NCBI GenBank assembly: GCA_033557465.1
Contig: CM066034.1
Location: 416,370,159 to 416,434,158 of the forward strand
DNA from: Ichthyophis bannanicus
Lineage: Eukaryota; Chordata; Amphibia; Gymnophiona; Ichthyophiidae
DNA: 64,000 nt
Reading direction: 5' to 3'
Part shown: positions 53,446-62,302 of the stretch, one piece after another
Layout of the letters: each line of letters starts with the position of its first letter
Numbering within the stretch: position 1 is the first letter of the stretch
Made by a program: the position numbers and the translations under genes
Notes under the pieces: generated by a model
What the model was told of the DNA's origin: nothing
The model's input: only the letters and a program-made list of their open reading frames with translations
Database searches by the model: none

Positions 53446-53538
53446 TATAGAAAACTTTTTCTTTCAGTGGAAATTGTAAAGTGCACTTCATAAAGAGCAT
53501 GAGGGGGGGGGGGAGGGGTGACTAATGAGCACAGGGTT

Positions 53539-53720
53539 GCAGTTATTTATTTTATTTATTTGGTTACCTTTGTATACCGCTTCTTCCAGTGATCAGTAGC
53601 GGTTTACATCACATTAAAATTTTGGCACAGCAAACATTTTTTTACAATGATTAAAGAATCTACATCTGGATTTTGGTGATTAGAAATTAAACAGTTATAC
53701 AGTCAACATTACTGAAACCC
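53539..53720 (-). mobile_element. L2-like 3' tail, reverse
   Basis: TTTATTTTATTTATTTGG, GTATACCGCTTCTTCC and AGCGGTTTACATCACA are the reverse complement of the L2-type 3' end (compare 31790-31848). Confidence 0.6.
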
Positions 53721-53741
53721 TTGCAGTTCAACCCCTTAGAG

Positions 53742-54365
53742 GCTAATTCCATAGGTGCATGTCCGGGCCATCCAGACGGCCCGGAGATGCACCCGATTCT
53801 TCTCCCATGGTGGCTAGATGTCCCCGCGGGAACAGAATCGTGGCATAGGGCCTGGATATCCAGGCTGTGCCCTGATTCTGCACCCCAGATATCCAGAGCC
53901 CTGCCCGGCTAACTCAACCTGGCTCCTGCATGGAGCAGCGGTGCCATGGTGTCCCGTTGCCATGGCACTGTGGCTCCATGCCGGAGCCATGATCACCTGC
54001 ACCACACAAAATGCCCTGTTCCCTGCTACCCGACCCCTGATCGGGCCCTCCGAGGCTGAGATCAGGCTGCAGAGAACCACCTGCATCCAGCTACTCAGTT
54101 GTGGGGGCCCAACATTGCCATTCTCCAATGCTGGGGGGGGGGGGACTTATTCCACCTCCGAGGTAGAATAAGTCCCCTGTCTATCCTGGTGAACCTGGAT
54201 GTTCAGGGCCATGACTGGAATCAGCCCTGTACATCCAGGTTGTGCACCCCACGCCCAGCCCATCCCTCTCCTCCCCATTGCAGCCCCTACCCGCTCCTGT
54301 CCAGAGCTCCCCGCACATCTCCTATGTATGTGCGGGGAGCTTTGACAGGGAACAGGGGTCCAGAC
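53742..54365 (+). repeat. P2 foldback element, copy 2
   Basis: AATTCCATAGGTGCATGTCC start, CCATCCAGACGGCCCGG, a CCTCCGAGGTAGAATAAGTC block and a GGGGAGCT/TCCCCGCA hairpin near 54310-54345. Same order as 12645-13233. It abuts the truncated left end of the second Tc1 copy. Open frames on both strands are GC artefacts. Confidence 0.6.
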
Positions 54366-54680
54366 GATGTTCAATATCTCCTAAAAATAGTGGCCAGTGA
54401 AATGGCTTTGGACTATATATGCACACATATTTGAAACTTAAAAGAATCAAATAAAACAAGACCAATTAAAAAAGGAGATAGCATAAAAACTGGGAAATTG
54501 CCAGTATATGATTATTGGCACCCTTATCAACAATTCAAAGCAGGTTGAACAGAAGAACCATATTCCCATTGCAATAAAATTAGATGCACCTGTGATCATA
54601 TTGTCATGACTTGAATCAACCAATGAAAAATGTCACTAAAGTTTAAAAGAGCCACATTCATGCTCTGTTGCATTTTCACA

Positions 54681-55670
54681 ATGGTGAAGACAAGAGAGCT
54701 GCCTGAGACCATAAGAAAAGCCATTATCACCAAACATCAAGCTTCAAAGGGGTATATGTCCATCTCCAAAGACCTTGGGATTCCTGTGTCTACAGTTTGC
54801 AATGTTATTAAGAAGTTTTCTGCTCATGGAACTGTCAAGAACTTCTCAGAACGTGGTGGGAAGAGTTAAAGTAATCCAAGAAGTCTTCGAAGGTTAGTGT
54901 GAACTGTTGGAAAAACACCATGTACAACATCCAAAGAGCTTAAGGCTGACTTGGAGCAATCTGGAGTGCTGGTTTCAACCCAGACCGTATGCCGCACACT
55001 AAACAAAGAAGGACTTCATGAGCGAAGGCCAAGGAGGTCCTCACTGCTCAAAGACAGACATAAAAAGGCACGCCTGATCTTTGCCCAAACCCATCTTGAG
55101 AAACTACAATCCTTCTGGGAAAATGTTCTGTGGACAGATGAAACCAGACTTGAGCTGTTTGGCAATACAGACCAGTAATACATTTACAAGTGAAGCAATG
55201 AAACTTATAAGGAAAAAAAAATAAAACGTTCTACAGTTAAATATGGTAGAGGTTCCATAACGTTGTAGGGCTGTTTTGCTGCTTCAGGAAATGGAGGCCT
55301 GGAACGTATTAAAGGAATCATGAAGTCAAAGGACTACCAAGGTATTTTGAGCTACCTAGTATCAGAAAGCTAAGTCTGGGGTGAAAGTCATGAGTCCTCC
55401 AGCAGGACAATAACCTAAAACATACATCCAAAAGTACAAACGAATGATTGAAAAGGAAAATAAATGGACTGTTTTAAACTGGCCAGCAGTGAATCCTGAT
55501 CTCAATTCAATCTGCCATTGGTAAAAGGAATCCTAGAAACAGTCATGAGCTGGAAGAAATTACAGTTGAAGAGTGAGAGAAACTACCAGCAGACAGATGC
55601 ACAAAACCTATAGATGGCTATGAGAAACGTTTGGAAGCTGTTATCAGTATCAAGGATTGTGTAACCAGAT
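54681..55670 (+). pseudogene. Tc1-type transposase remnant, copy 2
   Basis: In active relatives this binds the inverted ends and cuts at TA. The start ATG at 54681 gives MVKTRELPETIRKAII, the first helix-turn-helix, with VSTVCNVIKKF near 54795 as the recognition helix. A stop at 54867-54869 and a frameshift follow. The second frame (54951-55178) has a second HTH (TVCRTLNKEGLHERRPRRS) and the DDE start WTDETRLELFG with the first Asp at 55137. QQDN with the second Asp is at 55403-55411 in another frame; the SPDLNPIE-like block near 55495 has lost its Glu. Better preserved than copy 1 at the N-terminus. Confidence 0.8.
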
Positions 55671-55850
55671 ATTAGTGAAGGTGCCATTAATCCTCTCCAG
55701 ATCACATTTTGTTTTTTTTCCTCAGAAATTATTATGTCTGTGTTGCACAGATATCTTTTTTATGTTGTATACCTTTGAACATATTATTTAAATATTATGA
55801 TGACATACAGTTGGAATATTGCCAATTATTTCTCAAGATATTATACACAA

Positions 55851-56301
55851 TGGGCCCGATATTTGAAAGGCATTTACATGGTTTACAGCCAAGTAAACCA
55901 TGTAAATGCCTTAAATGGAAATATTTGATGGCACCTACATGGTTAGTGCCATTGAATATTCCCAATTATGTCCCCTGATGCTAACTGGTTATCATCGGGG
56001 CATGTTAGGGGTGTTCTGTGGCAGAGCGGAGGTGGTGACTGCCACTAACCGTGTAGCAGTGATATTGAACCACTACACGGTTAGTGGTCCTTGGATAAAA
56101 CTAGGCCAGCTTTTGGCTTGCCTAGTTATAGCTGTGGACCACTAACCGTGTAGCGGCCCAATATTGCCACTACATGGTTAGGATCTGTGGCATTGACCCC
56201 TGGGCTCACAACCTGGATATTTTATGCCATACAATCTGGAGTGAGCGGGCAAGGTCAGGCGCCTTAGCATTATATAGCTTGTCCAAAAGAAAAACAGGCC
56301 C
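55851..56301. repeat. P1 foldback element inside Tc1 copy 2
   Basis: Starts GGGCCCGATATTTGAAAGGC, contains GGTTTACAGCCAAGTAAACC, CTACATGGTTAG and CACTAACCGTGTAGC palindromes, and ends ACAGGCCC. Because the interrupted Tc1 sequence is known from the other copy, its limits are good to a few bases. Confidence 0.75.
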
Positions 56302-56354
56302 AACATATCTAAAATGTAAGGGTGCCAATAATTTTGGCCACAACTGTAACCTTA

Positions 56355-56432
56355 ATCACTTTACTGGACAGACTAGATGGACCATGCTGGTCTTTAGTTG
56401 CTGTCATTTTCTATGTTACTATGTAAGATATG
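56355..56432 (+). mobile_element. LINE 3' tail (CR1-like)
   Basis: TGGACAGACTAGATGGACCA, GGTCTTTAGTTGCTGTCATT and TCTATGTTACTATGTA. A reverse relative is at 58812-58870 and short ends of the same tail (ACATAGTAACATAG) occur at 57469 and 58167. Confidence 0.55.
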
Positions 56433-56710
56433 CCTGGTCAGCTAGAATGGCTATCCTAAAATTATCTGGGCATATTCAGCAGCAAATCTATCTCAAGACG
56501 TTCTAGTGAATATCTGAATAGTGAATATGTTTTATGCTGGTTTTCTGAATATGACACGGTAGATGTGGGGTCATGCCTCACAGAATCCCCAGCCCTAGAT
56601 GACCTATGAAATGGAAAGTCTGGTCCTACAGTTATCAGATTTTTTACAAGCAATCTGAGACACTTATGAAAGTGTGTCTATGTGTTTGCGTGTATGCGGG
56701 GGAAGGAACA
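56433..56710. other. No recognised feature
   Basis: The start may be a P1 remnant (GAATATCTGAATAGTGAATA near 56509). Otherwise unassigned. Confidence 0.3.
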
Positions 56711-56718
56711 CTTTAGTG

Positions 56719-57160
56719 CCCATGAACAGTGCATGGACTGGAGGCGCCCTAGGCAGGTTCTCCATCCCCCACCCTGCCCATCGCCACCGCTAGCACCCCT
56801 TTCTATGGAAGACAGCAATGACAATTGGCATTGAAACTGCAACACAGTACTTACACTCTGTCTCCAGGGCTGCTTCATGGTTTCATTCTATTCAGTCTGC
56901 CATTTTGGCACCCTCCTCCACCGCAGACTTCCAGTTTATAGAAAAACAGAAGTCTGGCACCAAAGCAGTGGGATTGAATGAATGAAACTGCAATGCAGCC
57001 CTGGAGACAGAGGGTAAGTGCTGCATCATGGTTTCAAGGCCAATTTCTGCTGCTGTTGGCCCCAGAGAAGGGTGCCAGTGGCAGCAATGGGCGTGGGGTA
57101 CCTCCGAGGGCCAGCACTCTAGGTAACTGCCTAGTTTGCCTAATCATAGTGCCGGCCCTG
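56719..57160 (-). mobile_element. Small hAT-like element, reverse
   Basis: Right end CATAGTGCCGGCCCTG at 57160 is a CAGGGCCGGCAC head read backwards. Flanking 8-mers TTAGTGCC (56711-56718) and TTAGTGAC (57161-57168) match at seven of eight positions. Contains CTAGGTAACTGCCTAG and CGCCCTAGGCAGG. The left inverted end is poor, so the call is tentative. Confidence 0.45.
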
Positions 57161-57481
57161 TTAGTGACAAGTTTCAGCAAGGAGGCATGGAGGAGGAAAG
57201 AGGAGTTATTACCCTACTCCCTTCTCCCACATCCATCCTATAACAGCAAAAATATCACTTCCAAGCAGAGAAATCAACAGAGAAATAGAAACGGTGATGC
57301 ATTTCCTCTGTATTCTGCAAAATATAAAGATTCAAGGAGTAGAAGTCTGCCAAACAGGGGGGATTTGGGAACGCAACTCTAATCGTGGACAATCCCTGAA
57401 AATCATGGACATCTGACAGTGGATTACACTAGCCACTTGAGCTGATTGGCCAGACTGATTGGACCATTTACATAGTAACAT

Positions 57482-57866
57482 AGGGGCAATTTTCAGAGGC
57501 AGTGGCCAGCACAGTTAAAATGGTGTGCCGTCGCTGCTTTAACTTTGTCCTAGATATTCAATAATGGAGCCATACCCAGGCCCCAGCAATGAATATTCAG
57601 GTTGCCCACATTGCGATCCTGCAATCCAGTTGGTGGCAACATTCAGCCACTGGTGGGATTGCAAAACTGGCTAAAGTTAGGATAACCATGCTGAATATCC
57701 CCACTACTCAGTTTACCTGCGGTGCCACCTTTGCTCTGCCCCCAGAATGCCCTGATGCTAAGTGCTTAGTGTCAGGCCATTAGGGGCCCAAATCATGGAT
57801 ATTCAGTGGCACTAACTGGGTTAGTACAGCTGAATATCCCAGTGAGTGGCATTTATGTGGTCTGCA
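57482..57866. repeat. P1 foldback element
   Basis: GGGGCAATTTTCAGAGGC start; CTGAATATCCCCAC and GGATATTCAGTGGCACTAAC inside; truncated against a SINE. A LINE tail end (ACATAGTAACATAG) precedes it directly. Confidence 0.6.
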
Positions 57867-58170
57867 AGTTGCATAAATTTATTTAGACAGTTTTGTATAC
57901 CACCTTATCCTTCAATCAAAGTGGTCAAAACACAATTGGGGGGATACATTTAACACAAAGGGATATGAGACACATACACTAATACTTATAGGGAACATGG
58001 GCAATGGAGGGTTAAGTGGCTTGCCCAAGACCACAAGGAGCACCTGTGGGAATAGAAACCCCAGTCCTTCCAGCCCAAGGTTGCTGTCCTCTAGTGGGAT
58101 TTGAACCAATGACCTTCCAGCCTGTGGTACCTTGTTCCAACCACTAGGCCACTCCTCCAATATCTCCTAC
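57867..58170 (-). mobile_element. tRNA-derived SINE with Pol III boxes and L2-type tail, reverse
   Basis: On the minus strand: A box TGGCCTAGTGG (58151-58141), B box GGTTCAAATCCC (58107-58096), then CTTGGGCAAG and CACTTAACCCTCCATTG (near 58030-58003), and an L2-like end (GTATACAAAACTGTC, TAAATAAATTT) near 57875-57900. A- and B-box spacing (~35 bp) is right for RNA polymerase III. The tail implies L2 enzymes moved it. Best-preserved SINE in the window. Confidence 0.8.
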
Positions 58171-58185
58171 ATAGTAATATAGGGA

Positions 58186-58811
58186 GTCATTCCGAGTCGC
58201 GTTTAGCAGGTATGGACGTCTGGTTTGGATGTCCATCCTCGCTAAATGCCAGGGAGCCGATTTCGAACACAGAGCTCCCCACACGTATAGAGATGTGCCG
58301 GGAGCTCTGGACAAGGACAGGACGGGCAGACTGGAGAAGGAGTGAGGGCGGGCCAGAGGCGCGACCCTGATCTAGATGTACAGGGCTAATTCCAATTGTG
58401 GCCCTGCACATACGGGTCCGCCAACTTAGACAGGGGACTTAGTCCACCTCCATGAATAAGACCCCTGGGGGTAGGGGATTGCCACTGATTGCCACTGATG
58501 GCAGGTAAAATGCAGCAGGCCCAATCGGGGGTCAGGCAGCAGGGAAATGAGCAGGTGTCATGGCGCCATGGCAATGGGACGCGACGACACCGGGTTCCAT
58601 GCAGGAGTCCCGGGCAGGTTGTACAGGGAGTGGTCTGGACATACTGATGACCGGAATCGGGGCACGTCCTGCCCGTTCAGGCCGGTTGCACCTGATTCTG
58701 ATCACGCGAGGACGCCTAGCCCCTGCAGGATCAGAATCTGGTGCAAATCCAGCCCATCCAGATTTTGGATATCCGAATGGGTCAGGCGGGCCCCAATGGA
58801 AATTGAGCCCA
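58186..58811 (-). repeat. P2 foldback element, copy 3, reverse
   Basis: Reverse of the copies at 12645 and 53742: GAGCTCCCCACACGTATAGA hairpin near 58272, a GTCCACCTCCATGAATAAG block near 58442, and the end GGAAATTGAGCCCATA near 58812. Frames on both strands are GC artefacts. Confidence 0.6.
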
Positions 58812-59010
58812 TAGTGAATAATGGCAGATAAAGACCAGCAAGGTCCATCCACTCTGTCCAGCAAGGTTGCCAGAGTTGTAGAGTTGTACCTGCCGCTTTG
58901 GGCAGGTTAGTTCCTTCCATGCCTTTAAGGTTGTACCTGATACTCTTTAAAGGCATGGTGGGGAGTAACCTGCCCAGAGCAGCATGTGCAACTCTATAAC
59001 TCTGGCCACC
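58812..59010 (-). mobile_element. LINE 3' tail with hairpin
   Basis: AATGGCAGATAAAGACCAGC is the reverse of the tail at 56355. It continues into a ~65-bp-arm inverted repeat: GTTGCCAGAGTTGTAGAGTT (58865) with AACTCTATAACTCTGGCC (58990), and CTTTAAGG/CTTTAAAGGCATGG near the centre. Confidence 0.5.
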
Positions 59011-59476
59011 ACCCCAGTAGGGTCAGAGAGCCACATCATACAGTTTCTCAGTCTTAGTCAATAGATCACAAGGGAACTGTCCTTTTTTGCTATTTCTATG
59101 GCATTTGACCACATAGTAATAGTGAGTTTTATAGTGATGAAGACACTTCTTCCAGAAAATGTATTGAGACCATGAACCTCTTTTGTACTGACCACCAAAT
59201 GGCAATGAGTTTCTGGTCACTACTACCCCAACCTGGTTATGAATAGATAAGCTAGAGGCGAAAGTCTCTGTGCCCCTGTGCAAATCTACAATGACTTATA
59301 ACATGATGATTTCAGGATACAAGTAAATAGACAAGCTAATTTATTCTTCACAGTGATGTGAACAGCACATTAAACACATGATACAATTAATTTTTTATTA
59401 TCATATTGTAGATGATTTATGAAACCTGGTTACGAAGTTACTGTTCTTCAGTGGATTGTCATTGTTGCTCCATGGG
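59011..59476. other. No recognised feature
   Basis: An 86-codon minus-strand frame (59023-59283) has no domain I know. No repeat signature found. Confidence 0.35.
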
Positions 59477-59881
59477 TAGGGCAGGCGCTACCATTAAGTG
59501 AGCTAGGTGGCTGCCTAGAGTGCCGGCCCTCTGGGACTGCTCACTGCTGCCATCACTCACTGGACAATAGTCTGAAACAGCCTCATGGCACTTAACTTCA
59601 AACTTCAGCACCGCACGGCCATTTGCTTCTGCCCCCATGAACACTCGATGTTGACTTCTTGTTACAAAGGACTTTTGTAAGAGGAAGTCGGCATCAGTGG
59701 GGATGGAAGCAGACAGCCCCATGGCACCGAAGTTTGAAGTTACATGTCATGGGGCTGTTTCAGGCCATTGTGGTCGCTATAGATCTTGTGAAGGGCAGCA
59801 GCAGCAGCAATGAGGGGTGGCTGGGGGTGGCGCAAGAGATGGGGTTTACCTAGGGCACCTCATCTCCTTGTGCTGGCCCTA
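59477..59881 (+). mobile_element. Small hAT-like element
   Basis: Ends TAGGGCAGGCGCTACC and GTGCTGGCCCTA (inverted TAGGGC-GC). Flanking 8-mers TCCATGGG and TTAATGGG match at six of eight. Internal CTAGGTGGCTGCCTAG. About 400 bp, non-coding. Confidence 0.5.
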
Positions 59882-59886
59882 TTAAT

Positions 59887-60271
59887 GGGTAATTTTATAA
59901 TAGCTCACCTAGGAAGGATGTGCAAGTGAACCTGTGTCTTTATAAAATATATTCAAAAAAATCTGTGGAAATCGCAGTATGAAGGCACCTATTCATATTT
60001 ACACCTGTTCAGAAGTAGGTGAAAATGTACATTAAGGAGTTATATGCACAGGTGCCTATCTTATATTCTACACCATGAGTCAGCATCAACTAGATGGCAC
60101 TTAAGAACATGTACTTTGCAACTCTGTGAGCACTCCGCCCCCAAATACACCTACACCTAGGTCACATAAAAGTAGTCACTACATGTACCCTATGTATGTA
60201 TACAATGTGGTTATTTAAAAAAAAAAAAAAAAAAAAAACCTTTTCCACAGAAAACATTATAAAATTATCCC
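59887..60271. repeat. MITE with GGGTAATTTTATAAT ends
   Basis: GGGTAATTTTATAATAG at the left and CATTATAAAATTATCCC at the right are inverted over ~15 bp. Interior TTTATAAAATAT and an A22 run at 60217-60238. Superfamily not determined. Confidence 0.65.
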
Positions 60272-61376
60272 TTCAACTTGAAACTAAGAACCCCCAAGTC
60301 AAAATTCAATATGGACCATTACAGTAGAAACCATCAAGATACCATCAAAACAGATCATGGACCACTTTTGATTTTAAGAAACCCATCACTACCTTATATG
60401 CATGAGTGTGTAATTAAATATTTAACAGGGGCTCTACCTTAAGGATGCAATAAATGTTTTCCTTTACACAGGGCTTTGGGACACAGTAATGGAATATCCA
60501 GTCACACTTTGCAAAGGTATTCTCTCCCTGTCAAGCTTCCCCTTCCATCCTAGGATTCCATTTATTCACCCTATCATAGGGAGAGGGAGGTTCTCATCCT
60601 TCTGCATTTCTAGAACATTCAGCAGAAAGCAGACTCAGACATACTGCCATGGAGCTGTTCTCTGAATTACTGGAAGGCTTCAGGGAAGCAGGCAAGCTCT
60701 TAGCATAGAGGTGACTTGCTTATTGTCACCCTGGAAGACAGTGCTTTAAAAATGACTTTCTATAAATAGGATCTGCTGGCTCACTCTTAATGTTATTCAC
60801 TGCTTCTGGAGTAAAAGTAACTTAAGTGGAGATGCAGGTAAGGCTCATTAATTTCCTTGTCACTCTGCCTATCAGTGCACTCCCCTTATTTTTCATCACT
60901 GGGAAAACATGTTTGCATCTCCCATGCTTAGTCTTAAGAGAATTGGTTGCATTAGAAGAGTCAGTGCTTTAAATTGGCTAAGCAGAGATCCTTTGCTTAC
61001 GATACAGCTCAAGGCCACAGAATGCTTTCTTCATGTGCCTCTATACAGAGTATGTGTGCAGACATGAAAGCAGTCATGGACACATTCACAGTTGTAGAAT
61101 TTCAATCTCAGAGCTGACTGGAATAAGGCAGAAAGAATCCTGATAAGCAGAATGTGTATTAAGGGAATGAGGGGGAAATTGGAGTCTCAGACATAAATGA
61201 CATAATCAGACAGAGGGAAATAATCCACCTGGATTCTACATTTTTGTCAATTTATTAAATTATTTATTTCTTCAAAAGTAATGCTTTGCTGCCCTGTGTA
61301 TATCATTTCACACATATATGCACATTGCTGTAAATAAAGCATCCAACTGATTGCTATTGCACATGTAGCTTCTAGG
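60272..61376. other. No recognised feature, possibly unique sequence
   Basis: No repeat family of this window recurs here and no exon-like frame is seen. A GCAGGTAAG splice-donor-like string at 60836-60844 has no open frame before it. Confidence 0.35.
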
Positions 61377-61584
61377 ATCTAGCCCAGTGATTCTCAACCC
61401 AGTCCTCTGGAACCTTCAGGCCAGTCAGGTTTCAGGACACTCACTATGAATATGCATGAGATAGATCTGTATACAAAGAAGCAGTGCATGCAGATCTATC
61501 TCATGCATATTCATTGTGGTAATCCTGAAAACCTGACTGGTCTGGGTGTCCCAGAGGACTGAGTTGAGAACTACTGATCTAGCC
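61377..61584. mobile_element. Short hAT MITE, copy 2, with perfect 8-bp duplication
   Basis: Element 61385-61576; ATCTAGCC at 61377-61384 and 61577-61584. Ends CAGTGATTCTCAACCCAGTC and its inverse. Nearly a complete hairpin; the centre repeats ATAGATCTGTAT/ATGCAGATCTAT. Confidence 0.92.
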
Positions 61585-61588
61585 TATG

Positions 61589-61798
61589 CTCTAAATCAGT
61601 TGTTCTCAACCCAGTCCTTTGGGACCCCTAGTCCAGTGAGGTTTTCAGGATATCCACAATGAATATGCATGAGATAGATCTGCATACAATGGAAGCAGTG
61701 CATATAGATCTATCTCATGCATATTCGTTGTGGATATCCTGAAAACCTGACTTGCCTGGGGGTCCCAGAGGACTGGGTTGAGAACCACTGCTCTAAAT
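61589..61798. mobile_element. Short hAT MITE, copy 3, with perfect 8-bp duplication
   Basis: Element 61597-61790; CTCTAAAT at 61589-61596 and 61791-61798. Ends CAGTTGTTCTCAACCCAGTC and its inverse. Only 20 bp from copy 2. Confidence 0.92.
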
Positions 61799-62302
61799 AT
61801 TAATAGTGAATGCATTATGGCATATGATAGTCAGTCTGTTATTTGGAACAATTTTGTGTATACAATTCAGTCAATATAGCAAAAATATATTAAAGGAGAT
61901 ATTTGATATTTCCCATTTCTCTATTTCTCACTCACCATGTAGGTTTCTCTTAGTTCTGTATGTTTCTTTCTCTTATTTCCTGTCCTGGTATAAGTTGTAA
62001 ATTGCTCTCTCTCTCTCTCTCTCTCTTTTTTATCCTGCCTTCTCTAGATAGCTAAACAATTGCTTTATTCCTCTTTGCATATACATTATTGCAATGGTTT
62101 ATGGTTTGCTAGGATTTTTTAGACCGCCTTTCAGGATATTTGCAAAGTGTTTTACTGTTAAAAATAATAAACAGAAAAAAGTTAAATCTGGAAAAGAACT
62201 TCAATGTAATGACAGAAGAGGCGAGGTAGAAAATAGAAGAGATTGTAATGCCCCAGAAGTGATATCTAGATTTGTTTTGATAATCCTGTCTATCCTATAG
62301 AG
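61799..62302. other. No gene; (TC)n microsatellite near 62005-62026
   Basis: A CT-dinucleotide run is present. Nothing else supported. Confidence 0.45.

Larger units (their letters stand above)
54366..56348 (+). mobile_element. Tc1/mariner transposon, copy 2, split by a P1 element
   Basis: Lacks the first ~60 bp of the left end; right end CAGTTGTGGCCAAAATTATT (reverse) ends at 56348 followed by TA. The body matches the reverse copy at 10992-12556, for example GGACTATATATGCACACATA at 54409. It is interrupted at 55851-56301 by a P1 foldback element; the Tc1 sequence joins cleanly across it (ATTATACACAA to CAACATATCT). Confidence 0.85.

Noticed and set aside
59023..59283. 86-codon minus-strand frame as a small gene
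   Set aside because: No homology I recognise, no start context or neighbours supporting expression; length is within chance.
60836..60844. GCAGGTAAG as a splice donor of a host gene
   Set aside because: No open frame or acceptor with coding potential is seen upstream.
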